Source: Chitinophagaceae bacterium (GTDB taxonomy: Bacteria; Bacteroidota; Bacteroidia; Chitinophagales; Chitinophagaceae). Taken from it: a stretch of DNA of 64,000 bases. The position numbers and the translations under genes were made by a program. Shown here piece after piece: positions 17,745 through 27,405 of the stretch; positions within the stretch are counted from its first letter, which is position 1; each line of letters starts with the position of its first letter. The DNA lies in NCBI GenBank assembly GCA_017307755.1, contig JAFKGQ010000012.1, forward strand, positions 310,001-374,000. The letters run 5' to 3'. Under the pieces are notes generated by a model. It saw nothing but the letters and a program-made list of their open reading frames with translations. It ran no database searches and had not been told where the DNA came from.

Positions 17745-18356
17745 CTATCGTCCGTTGGCCCGCAGGACGGTGATGTCCTTTTTATCGTCGTCGTCGTAGG
17801 TCTTTTTGACGACATAATGCCATTGTTTTTCAGACACATCTACAAAGAAGACATCGCCCTTTTTGTGGGCGGCGACGGCGTCCTGGAATTCCTTTGGCAT
17901 CATTTCTTCGCCAAAAAACCAGCCGGTGTCGCCATGGGTGGTATTGCCGTCCATGGTATATTGGTCGGACAGTTGTTCGAAGTTGGCGCCTGCGTTCGCT
18001 TTTTCAACGACGATCTTTTTGAGACTGTCTATCTGGGAGTTAGAGAGGGAACCTCCGTCCAGGAATATATAGTTTGCGCGGTATTTTACCGTTTCCGTAT
18101 GTTCCAGGACTTTATAGGTGACGTAGCCGACGGAGAAGATGTCCCCCTTGTTCTGACGTAATAACCGCTTGTCGATCAATGTTGTGTCTTTTCCTGCGGA
18201 GAGGCGGAGCAGGGCAGGTTTGAGGGCCTTGTTGGCATCCATCCAGGATTGCGCCTGTTGGACGGTGCCGATGCTTTTAAACTGATCAGTCACGGTGGCC
18301 TGTGCGAATATCGATGTTGAAGTGAAGAGCAGTAAGCCTGCCAGTATGATTTTCAT
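17745..18356 (-). CDS. periplasmic parvulin-type peptidyl-prolyl isomerase
   Basis: 203 residues from the chosen start (MKIILAGLLLFTSTSIFAQ, a clear signal peptide; the open frame extends 35 codons further upstream but without a sensible N-terminus). Residues about 95-195 match the PpiC/parvulin fold: YRANYIFLDG, then ANFEQLSDQYTMD, GDTGWFFGEEMMP and QWHYVVKKTY. It would assist folding of exported or outer-membrane proteins. It is smaller than SurA and carries one parvulin domain. It converges with the ABC exporter with only 17 bases between the stops. No TAnnTTTG element is evident upstream. Confidence 0.75.
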   Translation of the reverse strand: MKIILAGLLLFTSTSIFAQATVTDQFKSIGTVQQAQSWMDANKALKPALLRLSAGKDTTLIDKRLLRQNKGDIFSVGYVTYKVLEHTETVKYRANYIFLDGGSLSNSQIDSLKKIVVEKANAGANFEQLSDQYTMDGNTTHGDTGWFFGEEMMPKEFQDAVAAHKKGDVFFVDVSEKQWHYVVKKTYDDDDKKDITVLRANGR

Positions 18357-18512
18357 ATCCAGATCCGATTTTAAGTTTATGAAGGTACTACTTTTTATAG
18401 TACGCTTACTATCGGGACTATACGTTGAAGGGAGGGGTATAGTTGCCTGACGGCAGTGCATGGTATCGCTTTATCTGCCGGAGGGAAGGTTTTTTTTGCT
18501 TAATTTCACCGT

Positions 18513-19064
18513 TTGGAATCTGTACTTACAATAAAGGAGTATGAACTCATGTTCAGGCGGCATTACAAATTCCTCTGTGTGGTAGCTTATGGTATACTAA
18601 AGGACGAGGATGCAGCTGAAGACATTGTGCAGGATTTTTTCCTCAGTTTGTGGCAGCGTCGCGCTGAGGTCACACTCCTTCTCTCTTTCCAGGCATATGC
18701 CGTCCGGGCGGTGAAAAACCTCTCTATCAGCCATCTTCGCAAAAAACAGACACTATCCGATGAGCATCTGCGTGTTGTCGCGGATGAGCCGGACCCTTTG
18801 GAAGAAAAAGAGATCTTTCTTTCCGGCGAGACTATCACCGCAAGGGTAATGGAAGTGGTGGAATCGTTGCCTGCGGAAAGAAAAAAGATATTTCTATTGC
18901 ATGTCATCGACAGGCTCAGCTATGCCCAGATAGCTGAAAAGAACAATATCTCCCTGAATACCGTAAAGACCCAGATGAAAAAGGCTTATGCTTTTATCCG
19001 GGCGCAGGTGTCTGGAGACACCTTAGGTATTATTCTGCTTTCAATATGGTTTCGTGATTTTTAG
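18513..19064 (+). CDS. ECF RNA polymerase sigma factor (FecI-like)
   Basis: 183 residues. Region 2 covers about residues 9-77 (YELMFRRHYKFLCVVAYG, then AAEDIVQDFFLSLW), and region 4 about 115-170 (LPAERKKIFLLHVIDRLSYAQIAE, NTVKTQMKKAYAFI). The start is TTG; an ATG lies 12 codons inside, but the TTG includes the beginning of region 2, so I prefer it. It heads the operon with FecR, SusC and SusD. In this type of system a substrate-loaded receptor signals through its STN domain to FecR, which frees or activates the sigma factor. The upstream gap 18357-18512 shows a short dyad (GTACTA...TAGTAC near 18388) but no clear promoter. Confidence 0.88.
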   Translation: MESVLTIKEYELMFRRHYKFLCVVAYGILKDEDAAEDIVQDFFLSLWQRRAEVTLLLSFQAYAVRAVKNLSISHLRKKQTLSDEHLRVVADEPDPLEEKEIFLSGETITARVMEVVESLPAERKKIFLLHVIDRLSYAQIAEKNNISLNTVKTQMKKAYAFIRAQVSGDTLGIILLSIWFRDF

Positions 19065-19122
19065 TCGTCTGATAATCAGCTGCCAATAATTTTTTTAAAA
19101 AAAATTTCCAAATCGATCACCC

Positions 19123-19146
19123 TGCAGGCATACTTCTGCGACTTAA
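19123..19146 (+). promoter_or_regulatory. sigma-FecR intergenic element, first copy
   Basis: Between the sigma gene and fecR a T-run/A-run tract (19088-19107) is followed by TGCAGG (19123-19128) and CGACTTAA (19139-19146), ten bases before the FecR ATG. The second module has the same words in the same order at 42387-42392 and 42410-42417, also after a T-run. It may be a sigma-dependent promoter; this is inferred from the shared layout only. Confidence 0.35.
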
Positions 19147-19156
19147 ATATTAAGCG

Positions 19157-20335
19157 ATGGATAAGCAACCACAAATATGGGAAGAAGTGCTTAGGGCCGT
19201 GAACAACGGACAGCAGCCGACCGAAGCGCAATGGCACGGTTTGACGCCGGGTGAGCGGGAATTGATAGAGAGCTTACGGCAGCAGGCGTTGACGTCCGAT
19301 GCGGTGGCCTTTATGGGGCGTGTGGATGAAGATCGGGCCTGGCGGCGGCTGAAGTCGTCCGCCCGTCTGCCAACACAGTTGTCCGGTAGGGTCATACGTA
19401 TGCGTTTGCTGCGTTATGCTGCCATATTCGCCGGGGTGGTGGTGCTGGGAGCAGGGGCCGTATTTTTTCTTCGGAAGAGTGATGCGCCACGGCCGGTGAT
19501 CGCGGGGACTTATATTACACCGCCGGCCAATCACAAGCGGGCGATGCTGGTGCTGGATGACGGCCGGCGTGTCGAACTGGACAAGATCCCTGATTCAAGG
19601 ATACAGCAGGGACAGGCGGAGATCGAGATCGTCAATGCCGACACGAGTTCGCTCAGGTACGTTGCTGGAACAGGGACCATACATCCAGCGGGCTTTAATA
19701 CGCTAATCATCCCCAGGGGAGGGGAATATAAAATCCAACTGGCTGATGGGACCGAGGTCTGGCTGAATGCGGAAACGCAGCTGCGTTATCCTGCTCATTT
19801 TGGCGGATCGGCAAAGCGGGAGGTTTTTCTGGAGGCCGGCGAGGCTTATTTCAAGGTGGCGCCGAATGCCGGGCAACCTTTTGTGGTCCGGACAGGCGGT
19901 ATGGATATCCAGGTATTGGGAACGGAGTTCAACATCAATACTTATACAAGGGAATATGCAACGACCCTGGTGAACGGATCTGTAAGGGTGAGCGCCGGTG
20001 GCGCAGGGACATTGCTGCGGCCGGATCAACAGGCTGTGTACACCGGAGGAGGGTTTACCAGGATGGACGTCGATGTAGAGCCGTATGTAGCCTGGAGAGA
20101 AGGGCAGATGATATTTACAGAGGCTTCACTGGAAGATGTGATGAGCAGCATTGCCAGGCAGTATGATTTTAAAGTGGAGTTTATGACGCCGCAATTGAAG
20201 GGACGTAGATTTGGCGGCAGGCTTAGAAAGACGCAGCACATTGAAGACATTCTTGCCGTCATTGGAAAGGTAGGCGAGGTACAATTCAGCATCAAGGAGA
20301 AAACCATTTTTGTAGGAGAGGCTCTATATAAATAA
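19157..20335 (+). CDS. FecR-type anti-sigma factor
   Basis: 392 residues. An N-terminal cytoplasmic part (about 1-80) would bind the sigma factor, one membrane helix is at about 82-105 (LLRYAAIFAGVVVLGAGAVFFL region), and the periplasmic FecR domain spans about 188-285 (GGEYKIQLADGTEVWLNAET, then GEAYFKVA and VLGTEFNIN). The C-terminal DUF4974-type domain is at about 317-388 (FTEASLEDVMSSIARQYDF). It transmits the state of the STN domain of the adjacent SusC to the sigma factor. The gap to SusC is 26 bases, so both are probably on one transcript. Confidence 0.92.
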   Translation: MDKQPQIWEEVLRAVNNGQQPTEAQWHGLTPGERELIESLRQQALTSDAVAFMGRVDEDRAWRRLKSSARLPTQLSGRVIRMRLLRYAAIFAGVVVLGAGAVFFLRKSDAPRPVIAGTYITPPANHKRAMLVLDDGRRVELDKIPDSRIQQGQAEIEIVNADTSSLRYVAGTGTIHPAGFNTLIIPRGGEYKIQLADGTEVWLNAETQLRYPAHFGGSAKREVFLEAGEAYFKVAPNAGQPFVVRTGGMDIQVLGTEFNINTYTREYATTLVNGSVRVSAGGAGTLLRPDQQAVYTGGGFTRMDVDVEPYVAWREGQMIFTEASLEDVMSSIARQYDFKVEFMTPQLKGRRFGGRLRKTQHIEDILAVIGKVGEVQFSIKEKTIFVGEALYK

Positions 20336-20361
20336 ATCAACCAAAACTAAACAAAACGCTC

Positions 20362-23300
20362 ATGAACAATCTTGTGCATGGGGCGCTACGCAGTCTGCTG
20401 CTGGCTGTGGTAGTCCTTCTTATGCTTTCGGTGAAAGCCCAGGACACGGAGAAACTGGTGTCCCTCGATCTAAAAAATGCCCGTCTTTCAGACGCGGTGA
20501 AAGAAGTCAGGAGACAAACGGACATGAACTTTTTTTACAGTGTCGACGACCTGAACAAGTATCCCAACGTTACGATCAATGTCAGCAGGAAAAAGGTGTC
20601 CGAGGTGCTGGACCTGTTGCTGGCAGGCACGGACATGCAGTATTCCATCGAAAAGAGTACAGTGGTCATCAAGCACAAGACTTCCCCGGTCCCTGTCAGG
20701 CCCCTGACGGATTCGACGGTCCATGTCAGCGGTGTTGTGCTGTCGCCCGGCGGCAGCCCTTTGTCCGGGGCCAGTGTGATGGATATGACATCGGGGAGGT
20801 CGACCATTACGGACGCAAGCGGTAAGTATACGCTGTTGGTCCGTCACAGGGCTATTCTGAAGATCACCTATATAGGTATGAAGCCGCAGCAGGTGACTGT
20901 CCGGGGGGAAGGTGCGAGCGTTGTAACGCAAAACATACATATGCAGACGGCGCCCGCGGAGATGGGGGAAGCGGTGGTGACGGGATACCAGACCATTCGC
21001 AGATCGGAGATGGTTGGCTCTGCGAATACCGTGAACCGTAAAGACCTTTTTTATGACGGTACGAATACGCTGGAGCAGATGCTGCAGGGCAAACTGCCGG
21101 GAGTGGTGGTCACCAATCAAAACGGCGAGATCGGCACAAGACAGAAAGTGCGGGTGCGGGGTACCTCTACCTTGCTGAGCAACCAGGAGCCTGTATGGGT
21201 GGTGGACGGCATTATCCAGGAGGACCCTATCCCTTTTAATGCGCAGGGTTTGAATGACCTTGGGAATAATTTCGATATGATCCGGAATTACATCGGGAAT
21301 GGGATTGCCTGGCTCAATCCGAACGACATTGAGGATGTTACGGTACTGAAGGATGCGGCCGCGACGGTGCTGTATGGTGTAAAGGCCGCCAATGGCGTCA
21401 TCGTGATCAAGACCAAGAAGGGTAAGCAAGGACGTATGTCCGTGAACTACAGCGGCGGGATGGCTATAACGGAACGTTTGAATTATGACCGGCTGAACCT
21501 GATGAACTCCAAGGAGAGGATAGATGTTTCCCGGGAGATCTATGAGAAAAGGCTGCTGGGTTCTCCCGATCCCAGCGGCGTGGGGTATGAGTATGCCCTT
21601 CGCCAATACCTGAACAAGCAGATCAGCTATGACGAGTTCAACAGCATGGTCAAGCAGATGGAGGTGCAGAATACAGATTGGATGAAGATACTGTACCGTA
21701 CGCCTTTTAGCCACAACCATAGCCTGAGTATTTCCGGAGGTACGGATAAAGTGACCTACTATACATCCGTCTCCGGCAGTGAAAGATTCGGTACCGCCAA
21801 GGGCAACGATTCCCGGCTCCTGAGCGCTTCTCTCAACCTGGATGCGCGGCTGAGCGATAAGATCACGGTCGGCATGCGGTTGAACACCAATTATACAAAG
21901 ACGGATGGCTTTTATACGGTGGACCCTTTTACGTATGCACAGGAGACGAGCCGGGCCATCCCCGCTTTTGATGCGCAGGGCAAACCCGTATTCTATGACT
22001 TGTACTATAATGGTTATTTCATGAAGTTCAATATCCAGAACGAGCTGGCGGAGACGGGCAATACCAATGATCAGCGCAGTTTTAACGGGAATGTCAATCT
22101 GAACTATACGATCCTGCCCGGTCTGCGTTTTGAGAGTTTGTTTGGCGCGAATTCCACCAATGCGGTGGGGGAGGCTTTTGCATCGGAATACAGCTATTAT
22201 ATCAGCCGGTTTTTCCGCGAGTATGAATACGGGGCGTATGGAGTAGGAAGCGTAGAATATCAACAATCCAGACTGCCGCATGGCGGCGAATTCAAATCCA
22301 CGGAGAACCGTACTACTGCCATCAACTGGAGGAATAGCCTGGCGTATAACAAACTGTGGGGTCGTCATCGTTTTGGCGCCCTGGTGGGAGAAGAGACACG
22401 CAGCGTCAAGCAGAACGGCGTGTCAACGCTGACCTATGGCTATTTCCCCGACAGGGGCAGGAATATCACGCTGCCTCCGAGAACGATAACGAGATATGGG
22501 GCCGTGATAGCAAATCCCATCTATGATAACATGGGAACGACGATCCTTGACCGGCAGTCCAATTTCCTTTCTTATTATGGAAGTCTTACCTATTCCTATG
22601 ACGAGCGGTATGTGTGGTCGGGCAGTTTGCGTTCGGATGCTTCCAACAGATTTGGCCAGGACAAGCGGCATCGTTTTTTGCCCGTGTGGGCTACGGGGGT
22701 ACGTTGGAATGTCCACAACGAGCCCTGGATGCAGGAGCAAACCTGGATAAGCGAGTTAAATCTCCGTGCTTCTTATGGATGGCAGGGAAATGTGGCTGAA
22801 AATTTTGGTCCGGACCTGATCGCGCAACTTCCGTCCAGCGTGGTAAATCCCACCACCGGGGAGTATGAACTGACGATCAAGTCGCTGCCCTATGCCGACC
22901 TGCGATGGGAAAAAACAAAAACGGTCAACCTGGGTCTTGATCTGGGCTTTGCGAAGAACAGGTTTATCATGTCTGTGGAATATTATCACAAGCGGACGGA
23001 TGACATGATCATCTATAAGGATATACCGGTGTCCTATGGTATACCTTCCCTGCCCGTGAATGCCGGAACGATGTTGAACAAGGGGGTGGAGCTGACGGTC
23101 AGCGGTACCCTGGTCCGCACCAAGGATGTCGTATGGAATATGTCGTTGAACACATCCCGGAATACGAATTCGCTGAACACGCAGGTGGAGAACACGAATA
23201 CCTGGCAGACGGCGGCGGCGGGGAAATGGTATAAGAAGGGGTATGCGGTGTCCTCTTTCTGGGTATGGCCGTTGCAGGGGCTGGACCCGGCCAATGGATA

Positions 23301-23949
23301 CCCGGTATTCCATATGCCTACCAAGGCTGAAAACCCCAATATCGACAGCGATCCTACCTCTTATCTGAAATATGCCGGCAAGTTGGATCCTGACTTCCAG
23401 GCAGGGATCTCCAGCTCAGTACGATGGAAGTCGCTGACCTTATCCACCTCCTTCACCTGGCAGTTGGGCGGTAAAAAGCTTTTGTATAAGATGTTCAATC
23501 TGCCCTATGGGCAGTTGCCCAGCGCTTATTCCAACCTACCCAAGGAATTTGTGAACAGGTGGCGGCAGCCGGGAGACGAGAAAAAGACGAATATTCCCAG
23601 CATCCCCTCGCTGATATACAACCCGGCAAAGAATATGTATGAAGCGCCGTATATGCTTGGCGTACCCAATGGCACTATCGATGAGACGGAGTACCTGTAT
23701 GACATGTACAATTTTTCGGATGCGCGGGTGGTGAGCGCTTCTTTCCTGCGATGCAATAATATTTCAGTGACTTACAACGTGCCTGAAAAATGGTTGAGAC
23801 ACGCGGTGAAGAACGTTTCACTGACGGGTGCGGTAGCGAGTCCCTTTATCATCGTAAGCAAGGATTTTAAAGGAATGGACCCTGAGGTAGCTACGGGCGG
23901 CCAGCCTATACCTCGGGTGTATTCGGCCATCGTAAATGTAAGTTTTTAA
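20362..23949 (+). CDS. SusC/RagA-type TonB-dependent receptor with STN domain
   Basis: 1195 residues. Signal peptide about 1-27; STN (secretin/TonB signalling) domain about 32-105 (LDLKNARLSDAVKEVRRQT, then VVIKHK); carboxypeptidase-like regulatory beta-sandwich about 120-197 (VSGVVLSPGGSPLSGASV); plug from about 205 (EAVVTGYQTIRRSEMVGS, VRVRGTSTLLSNQEPVWVVDG, DAAATVLYGVKAANGVIVI); then a large beta-barrel ending in a Phe (IVNVSF), as usual for outer-membrane barrels. The STN domain links uptake to the FecR/sigma pair directly upstream. The substrate cannot be told: no glycoside hydrolase or peptidase accompanies it, only an ABC system and a MutS-like protein downstream. Confidence 0.93.
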   Translation: MNNLVHGALRSLLLAVVVLLMLSVKAQDTEKLVSLDLKNARLSDAVKEVRRQTDMNFFYSVDDLNKYPNVTINVSRKKVSEVLDLLLAGTDMQYSIEKSTVVIKHKTSPVPVRPLTDSTVHVSGVVLSPGGSPLSGASVMDMTSGRSTITDASGKYTLLVRHRAILKITYIGMKPQQVTVRGEGASVVTQNIHMQTAPAEMGEAVVTGYQTIRRSEMVGSANTVNRKDLFYDGTNTLEQMLQGKLPGVVVTNQNGEIGTRQKVRVRGTSTLLSNQEPVWVVDGIIQEDPIPFNAQGLNDLGNNFDMIRNYIGNGIAWLNPNDIEDVTVLKDAAATVLYGVKAANGVIVIKTKKGKQGRMSVNYSGGMAITERLNYDRLNLMNSKERIDVSREIYEKRLLGSPDPSGVGYEYALRQYLNKQISYDEFNSMVKQMEVQNTDWMKILYRTPFSHNHSLSISGGTDKVTYYTSVSGSERFGTAKGNDSRLLSASLNLDARLSDKITVGMRLNTNYTKTDGFYTVDPFTYAQETSRAIPAFDAQGKPVFYDLYYNGYFMKFNIQNELAETGNTNDQRSFNGNVNLNYTILPGLRFESLFGANSTNAVGEAFASEYSYYISRFFREYEYGAYGVGSVEYQQSRLPHGGEFKSTENRTTAINWRNSLAYNKLWGRHRFGALVGEETRSVKQNGVSTLTYGYFPDRGRNITLPPRTITRYGAVIANPIYDNMGTTILDRQSNFLSYYGSLTYSYDERYVWSGSLRSDASNRFGQDKRHRFLPVWATGVRWNVHNEPWMQEQTWISELNLRASYGWQGNVAENFGPDLIAQLPSSVVNPTTGEYELTIKSLPYADLRWEKTKTVNLGLDLGFAKNRFIMSVEYYHKRTDDMIIYKDIPVSYGIPSLPVNAGTMLNKGVELTVSGTLVRTKDVVWNMSLNTSRNTNSLNTQVENTNTWQTAAAGKWYKKGYAVSSFWVWPLQGLDPANGYPVFHMPTKAENPNIDSDPTSYLKYAGKLDPDFQAGISSSVRWKSLTLSTSFTWQLGGKKLLYKMFNLPYGQLPSAYSNLPKEFVNRWRQPGDEKKTNIPSIPSLIYNPAKNMYEAPYMLGVPNGTIDETEYLYDMYNFSDARVVSASFLRCNNISVTYNVPEKWLRHAVKNVSLTGAVASPFIIVSKDFKGMDPEVATGGQPIPRVYSAIVNVSF

Positions 23950-23967
23950 TCCTCAAAAGATATTACA

Positions 23968-25497
23968 ATGAACAAGCTATATAGGATCATAATAGGAGTG
24001 CTGCTCTCCCTGGGTTTACCCGGATGCAGCAAGCATTTCCTGGATGAAAAGAGCCAAGATGAGGTAAAACCCACCACCGTCGCTGAACTGCAGGAGCTGT
24101 TGATGGGTACTGTCTATCCTGCCGGCCAAAAGAATACGAGTTTTCAGTCCTATGTGGACATGATGACGGATGATATAACCAGCAATTTTAATCCTGATGT
24201 CAAGACTATAACGTTGTATAAATATTATGCCGGGCCGTTCACCTGGCAGGCGGATATGTTCGAGTCCATGACGGCGGCACAGACGCCGAATGCGATAGAC
24301 ACGTATGAACATTATTACCGGAGGATCATGGGTTGTAATGCCGTATTGGACCTGATCGACAAAGTGCGGGGGGATGTGGATGCCAGGGAGAATGTGCGGG
24401 GCCAGGCGCTGGCGATGCGGTCATACTTCTATCTTATGCTGGTGAATTTATTCGGACAGCCTTATAATGCAAAGGGGGTGGATATTTCCACCAGTCCCGG
24501 TGTGGAGCTGATCCTTTCTTCTACTGTGCGTGATGATTATCCCAGCAGGGCGTCTGTAGGAAAAGTTTATCAGCAGGTGGAGGAAGACCTGTTAAAGGCC
24601 CTGCCTCTGATGGAGCAGTATGGGACGGATAACAGCAAGTTCAAGGTGACGGATATGTTCGTGTACACGCTTCTTTCCCGGATGTACCTGTACATGGAAA
24701 AATGGGATTCGGCGCAGTTATTTGCCACCAAGGGATTGGAGAAAAACCCCAACCTGGTGAACCTTGCAAGCATATCCTACCCCTCGTATGCATACCAGGT
24801 ACCTGCGACGGGCGTATATGATATCAACAGCAAGGAAGCCATCTGGCTGGGCTATGCGAACATGTACGAATATGCCGGCTTGAACACGTCCAGACCTTAT
24901 GGACCTATTCCCTTCTGTGTCTCATCGGATTTGCGAAGCAAATACGACTTTACCAGGACGAACACCACCAACCGGGGCGATCTTCGTATGCGGTATTTCT
25001 ATTCATGGGATTATGAGGATTATGATTGGACGATACCTGCGCCTATCTCGGGATCAAGGTATTCAAACGCCCTTACTACCAGCAGTCCCATCAAGGGTAT
25101 GCGGGTGGCCGAGCTGTATCTCAACCGGGCCGAAAGTTATATTCAGCAATACCTGAAGAATGGGGACGAGTCCATGCGGACGGCAGCCCTGGCGGACCTG
25201 AACTATCTGCGCAGCTATCGTTATGATACGCGCAATGTGCCTTATGTAAATGTGGACTACACTGGTCAGGCGCTGTTGGATTTCTGCCGGGACGAGCGGC
25301 GGCGGGAGCTGGCTTTTGAGGACCATCGCTGGTTCGACCTGCGGCGGTATGGCATGCCTGAGATCCACCATATCTTCCAGATGACGTCCAGCCAGTCCCC
25401 GGTGGATTATGTATTGCACCAGGGAGACAAGCGGTACGTATTGCCCATACCCCGTTCAGTGCTGTTGAAGAACCCTTCCATGCAGCCGAATCCTTAA
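23968..25497 (+). CDS. SusD/RagB-type outer-membrane lipoprotein
   Basis: 509 residues. The lipobox LPGC at about residues 16-19 anchors the protein to the outer membrane, where SusD-type proteins form a lid over their SusC partner. Typical landmarks are FLDEKSQDEVKPTTVAELQ after the signal, RRIMGCNAVLDLIDKVRG in the first helical region, a central RGQALAMRSYFYLMLVNLFGQPY TPR-like helix (given here in part), and the C-terminal FCRDERRRELAFEDHRWFDL block that is diagnostic of the family. It follows SusC by 18 bases. The ligand is unknown. Confidence 0.93.
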   Translation: MNKLYRIIIGVLLSLGLPGCSKHFLDEKSQDEVKPTTVAELQELLMGTVYPAGQKNTSFQSYVDMMTDDITSNFNPDVKTITLYKYYAGPFTWQADMFESMTAAQTPNAIDTYEHYYRRIMGCNAVLDLIDKVRGDVDARENVRGQALAMRSYFYLMLVNLFGQPYNAKGVDISTSPGVELILSSTVRDDYPSRASVGKVYQQVEEDLLKALPLMEQYGTDNSKFKVTDMFVYTLLSRMYLYMEKWDSAQLFATKGLEKNPNLVNLASISYPSYAYQVPATGVYDINSKEAIWLGYANMYEYAGLNTSRPYGPIPFCVSSDLRSKYDFTRTNTTNRGDLRMRYFYSWDYEDYDWTIPAPISGSRYSNALTTSSPIKGMRVAELYLNRAESYIQQYLKNGDESMRTAALADLNYLRSYRYDTRNVPYVNVDYTGQALLDFCRDERRRELAFEDHRWFDLRRYGMPEIHHIFQMTSSQSPVDYVLHQGDKRYVLPIPRSVLLKNPSMQPNP

Positions 25498-25515
25498 CAT
25501 GTTAAACAGATAATC

Positions 25516-26445
25516 ATGAAGCAATTACTATATATACTGATCATGGCGCTGTCGTCGGGTGTGATGACGGGATGCAAAAAGGAAGCAAAGCTGACGCCAA
25601 CGACAAAGCCGGAAAATGTTTATGGCGATCCGACCCTGCCACAGGGCAATCATCCCTATGACGCGGATATACAGCAACTATTCCAGAAGTATCGTACCCT
25701 TTTTCTCTATAAGTATCAGCACCGCGATCTGTATTATAATGTCAGCGAAAACCTGGAAGGTACTTATGACACGGCTGCCGACCAGATCACCAAGCCCGGG
25801 TGGTTCGATGTGCCCGCGAATGAGCAGTACGTCGGCATGCAGCTGGACCTGCTGAAAGACATATGGCTGAAATACTATCCTGATTCATTACTACGGAAGG
25901 GGCTGCCACAGAAAGTGTACCTGCTGGACAGTCTTTATTTTGCCGCTCTTCCCTATCCTTATACGGCACATGGTAAACCAAGTGGATTTATAAACTCGGA
26001 TTACATCGGGGACGGTTTTTCGGGAGGGGACTTTATCGTCGCCACCTGGGGCGGCACCCGGATCACGGGCATGACGCAGACAGACAAGTATACATTAAAA
26101 GCAAGACTGAACGCGGCATTTCTGGCTTTTGCGCACAAACAGGGTGCTGTCAGGGTCAGCGCCGCATTCACCGGGCTCACCGATTATTCCAGCCTAAACT
26201 GGTCCAATTACCAGGACATGGGTGTCATCGATTATTATTATGCCGGCACTCCTTACAAGGACTGGGACAAATTTATGGAAACGATCGTATCCAATTCCTA
26301 TGATGTATTGACCTCTCCGGGATATATATTGTCCCCTGACACGGACACCAAGGGGGTGTACCGGAAAAAATACGACATCATGATCAATTATTTCAAAACC
26401 ACATTTGGCGTAGACCTCCAGGCCATCGGCAACGCAGGATTATAG
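25516..26445 (+). CDS. lipoprotein, possibly a degenerate zinc-metallopeptidase-like SusCD partner
   Basis: 309 residues, signal with lipobox VMTGC (Cys about 20) followed by KKEAKLTP. It sits third in the SusCD operon, 18 bases after SusD and 11 before the ABC ATPase. Length, position and general pattern (short N-terminal linker, aromatic-rich middle, C-terminal KKYDIMINYFKTTFGVDL) recall the putative zinc-metallopeptidase lipoproteins that often follow SusCD in Bacteroidota. From memory those carry an HExxH-type helix; the corresponding stretch here reads FLAFAHKQGAVR (about 213-224), without HExxH, so it is probably not an active peptidase and may be a binding protein. Family assignment is tentative. 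Confidence 0.6.
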   Translation: MKQLLYILIMALSSGVMTGCKKEAKLTPTTKPENVYGDPTLPQGNHPYDADIQQLFQKYRTLFLYKYQHRDLYYNVSENLEGTYDTAADQITKPGWFDVPANEQYVGMQLDLLKDIWLKYYPDSLLRKGLPQKVYLLDSLYFAALPYPYTAHGKPSGFINSDYIGDGFSGGDFIVATWGGTRITGMTQTDKYTLKARLNAAFLAFAHKQGAVRVSAAFTGLTDYSSLNWSNYQDMGVIDYYYAGTPYKDWDKFMETIVSNSYDVLTSPGYILSPDTDTKGVYRKKYDIMINYFKTTFGVDLQAIGNAGL

Positions 26446-26456
26446 TAAAAAGACAT

Positions 26457-27377
26457 ATGGAAGAACCAATCATAAAAGTAGAAAAATTATCACACAGGTA
26501 CAGTACCCAGTGGGCCATTCGGGATATTGACTTCGAGATCAGAAAGAATGGAATTTACGGATTGCTGGGCTCCAACGGGGCCGGCAAATCCACGACAATG
26601 AATATTATGTGTGGGGTATTGCGACAGACGGAAGGAAATGTGTATATCAGGGGTATCAATATACGGGAGAACCCGGTGGAGGCCAAACGTCGCATTGGCT
26701 TCCTTCCTCAGAAGCCCCCTCTGCATACGGACCTGACGGTAGAAGAGTACCTGAAGTATTGCGCGAAGTTGAGACATATTCCGGGTAAGGAGATGGAAAA
26801 GGCGATCTCGGCCGTAATGGAGCGCTGCGTCATCGCTCATTTCAGGAAGCGTCTGATACGGAACCTGTCCGGAGGATATCAGCAGCGGGTGGGGATTGCG
26901 CAGGCCATCATCCACAACCCTGAGTTCGTAGTGCTGGATGAGCCGACGAATGGCCTTGACCCCAACCAGATCATTGAGATCCGGGGTCTTGTCAGGGAGA
27001 TCGCCGCCGAACGGACGGTGATCCTCTCGACCCATATCCTTTCCGAGGTGCAGGCTACCTGTGATTACATCCGTATGATCGAGCAGGGGAGGGTGGTATT
27101 TGCCGGCACGGTAGACGAATTTGACAATTATATCGTCCCAAACACACTGATCGTATCCATGATCTCGATGCCTCCCGCAGAGGAACTGCGCAGCATACCC
27201 GGCGTGGTAGGTGTGGAAGAGCTGGGAGGACCGAAATACAGGCTCAGGTTCTCCGATGGACAGGATGTAAAGGAGCGGGTGGTCGAAACCAGCGTTGCAA
27301 GGGGCTGGCGACTGACGGAGATCTTTGCCGAAAAGAGCTCGCTGGATGCCATTTTTGCCGAATTGTCAAAAAAGTAA
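26457..27377 (+). CDS. ABC transporter ATPase, GldA/CcmA-like
   Basis: 306-residue soluble ATPase. Walker A GSNGAGKST at residues 38-46, Q-loop in GFLPQKPPLHTDL, signature LSGGYQQR, Walker B FVVLDEPTNGLDP and the switch His in LSTHILSE. A C-terminal extension of about 80 residues resembles that of ABC-2-type exporter ATPases such as GldA. It pairs with the permease directly downstream (28 bases). The partner, which combines GldF- and GldG-like parts, supports a Gld-type rather than a nutrient ABC system. The gene is co-oriented with SusCD. Confidence 0.9.
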   Translation: MEEPIIKVEKLSHRYSTQWAIRDIDFEIRKNGIYGLLGSNGAGKSTTMNIMCGVLRQTEGNVYIRGINIRENPVEAKRRIGFLPQKPPLHTDLTVEEYLKYCAKLRHIPGKEMEKAISAVMERCVIAHFRKRLIRNLSGGYQQRVGIAQAIIHNPEFVVLDEPTNGLDPNQIIEIRGLVREIAAERTVILSTHILSEVQATCDYIRMIEQGRVVFAGTVDEFDNYIVPNTLIVSMISMPPAEELRSIPGVVGVEELGGPKYRLRFSDGQDVKERVVETSVARGWRLTEIFAEKSSLDAIFAELSKK

Positions 27378-27405
27378 ATTATTAAAACAGGAAAAGTCAG
27401 TATAC

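Noticed and set aside
20488..22368. 626-codon open frame on the minus strand inside the SusC gene
   Set aside because: It lies wholly antisense to a complete SusC, has no recognisable domain and a composition expected from the reverse frame of a GC-balanced gene.
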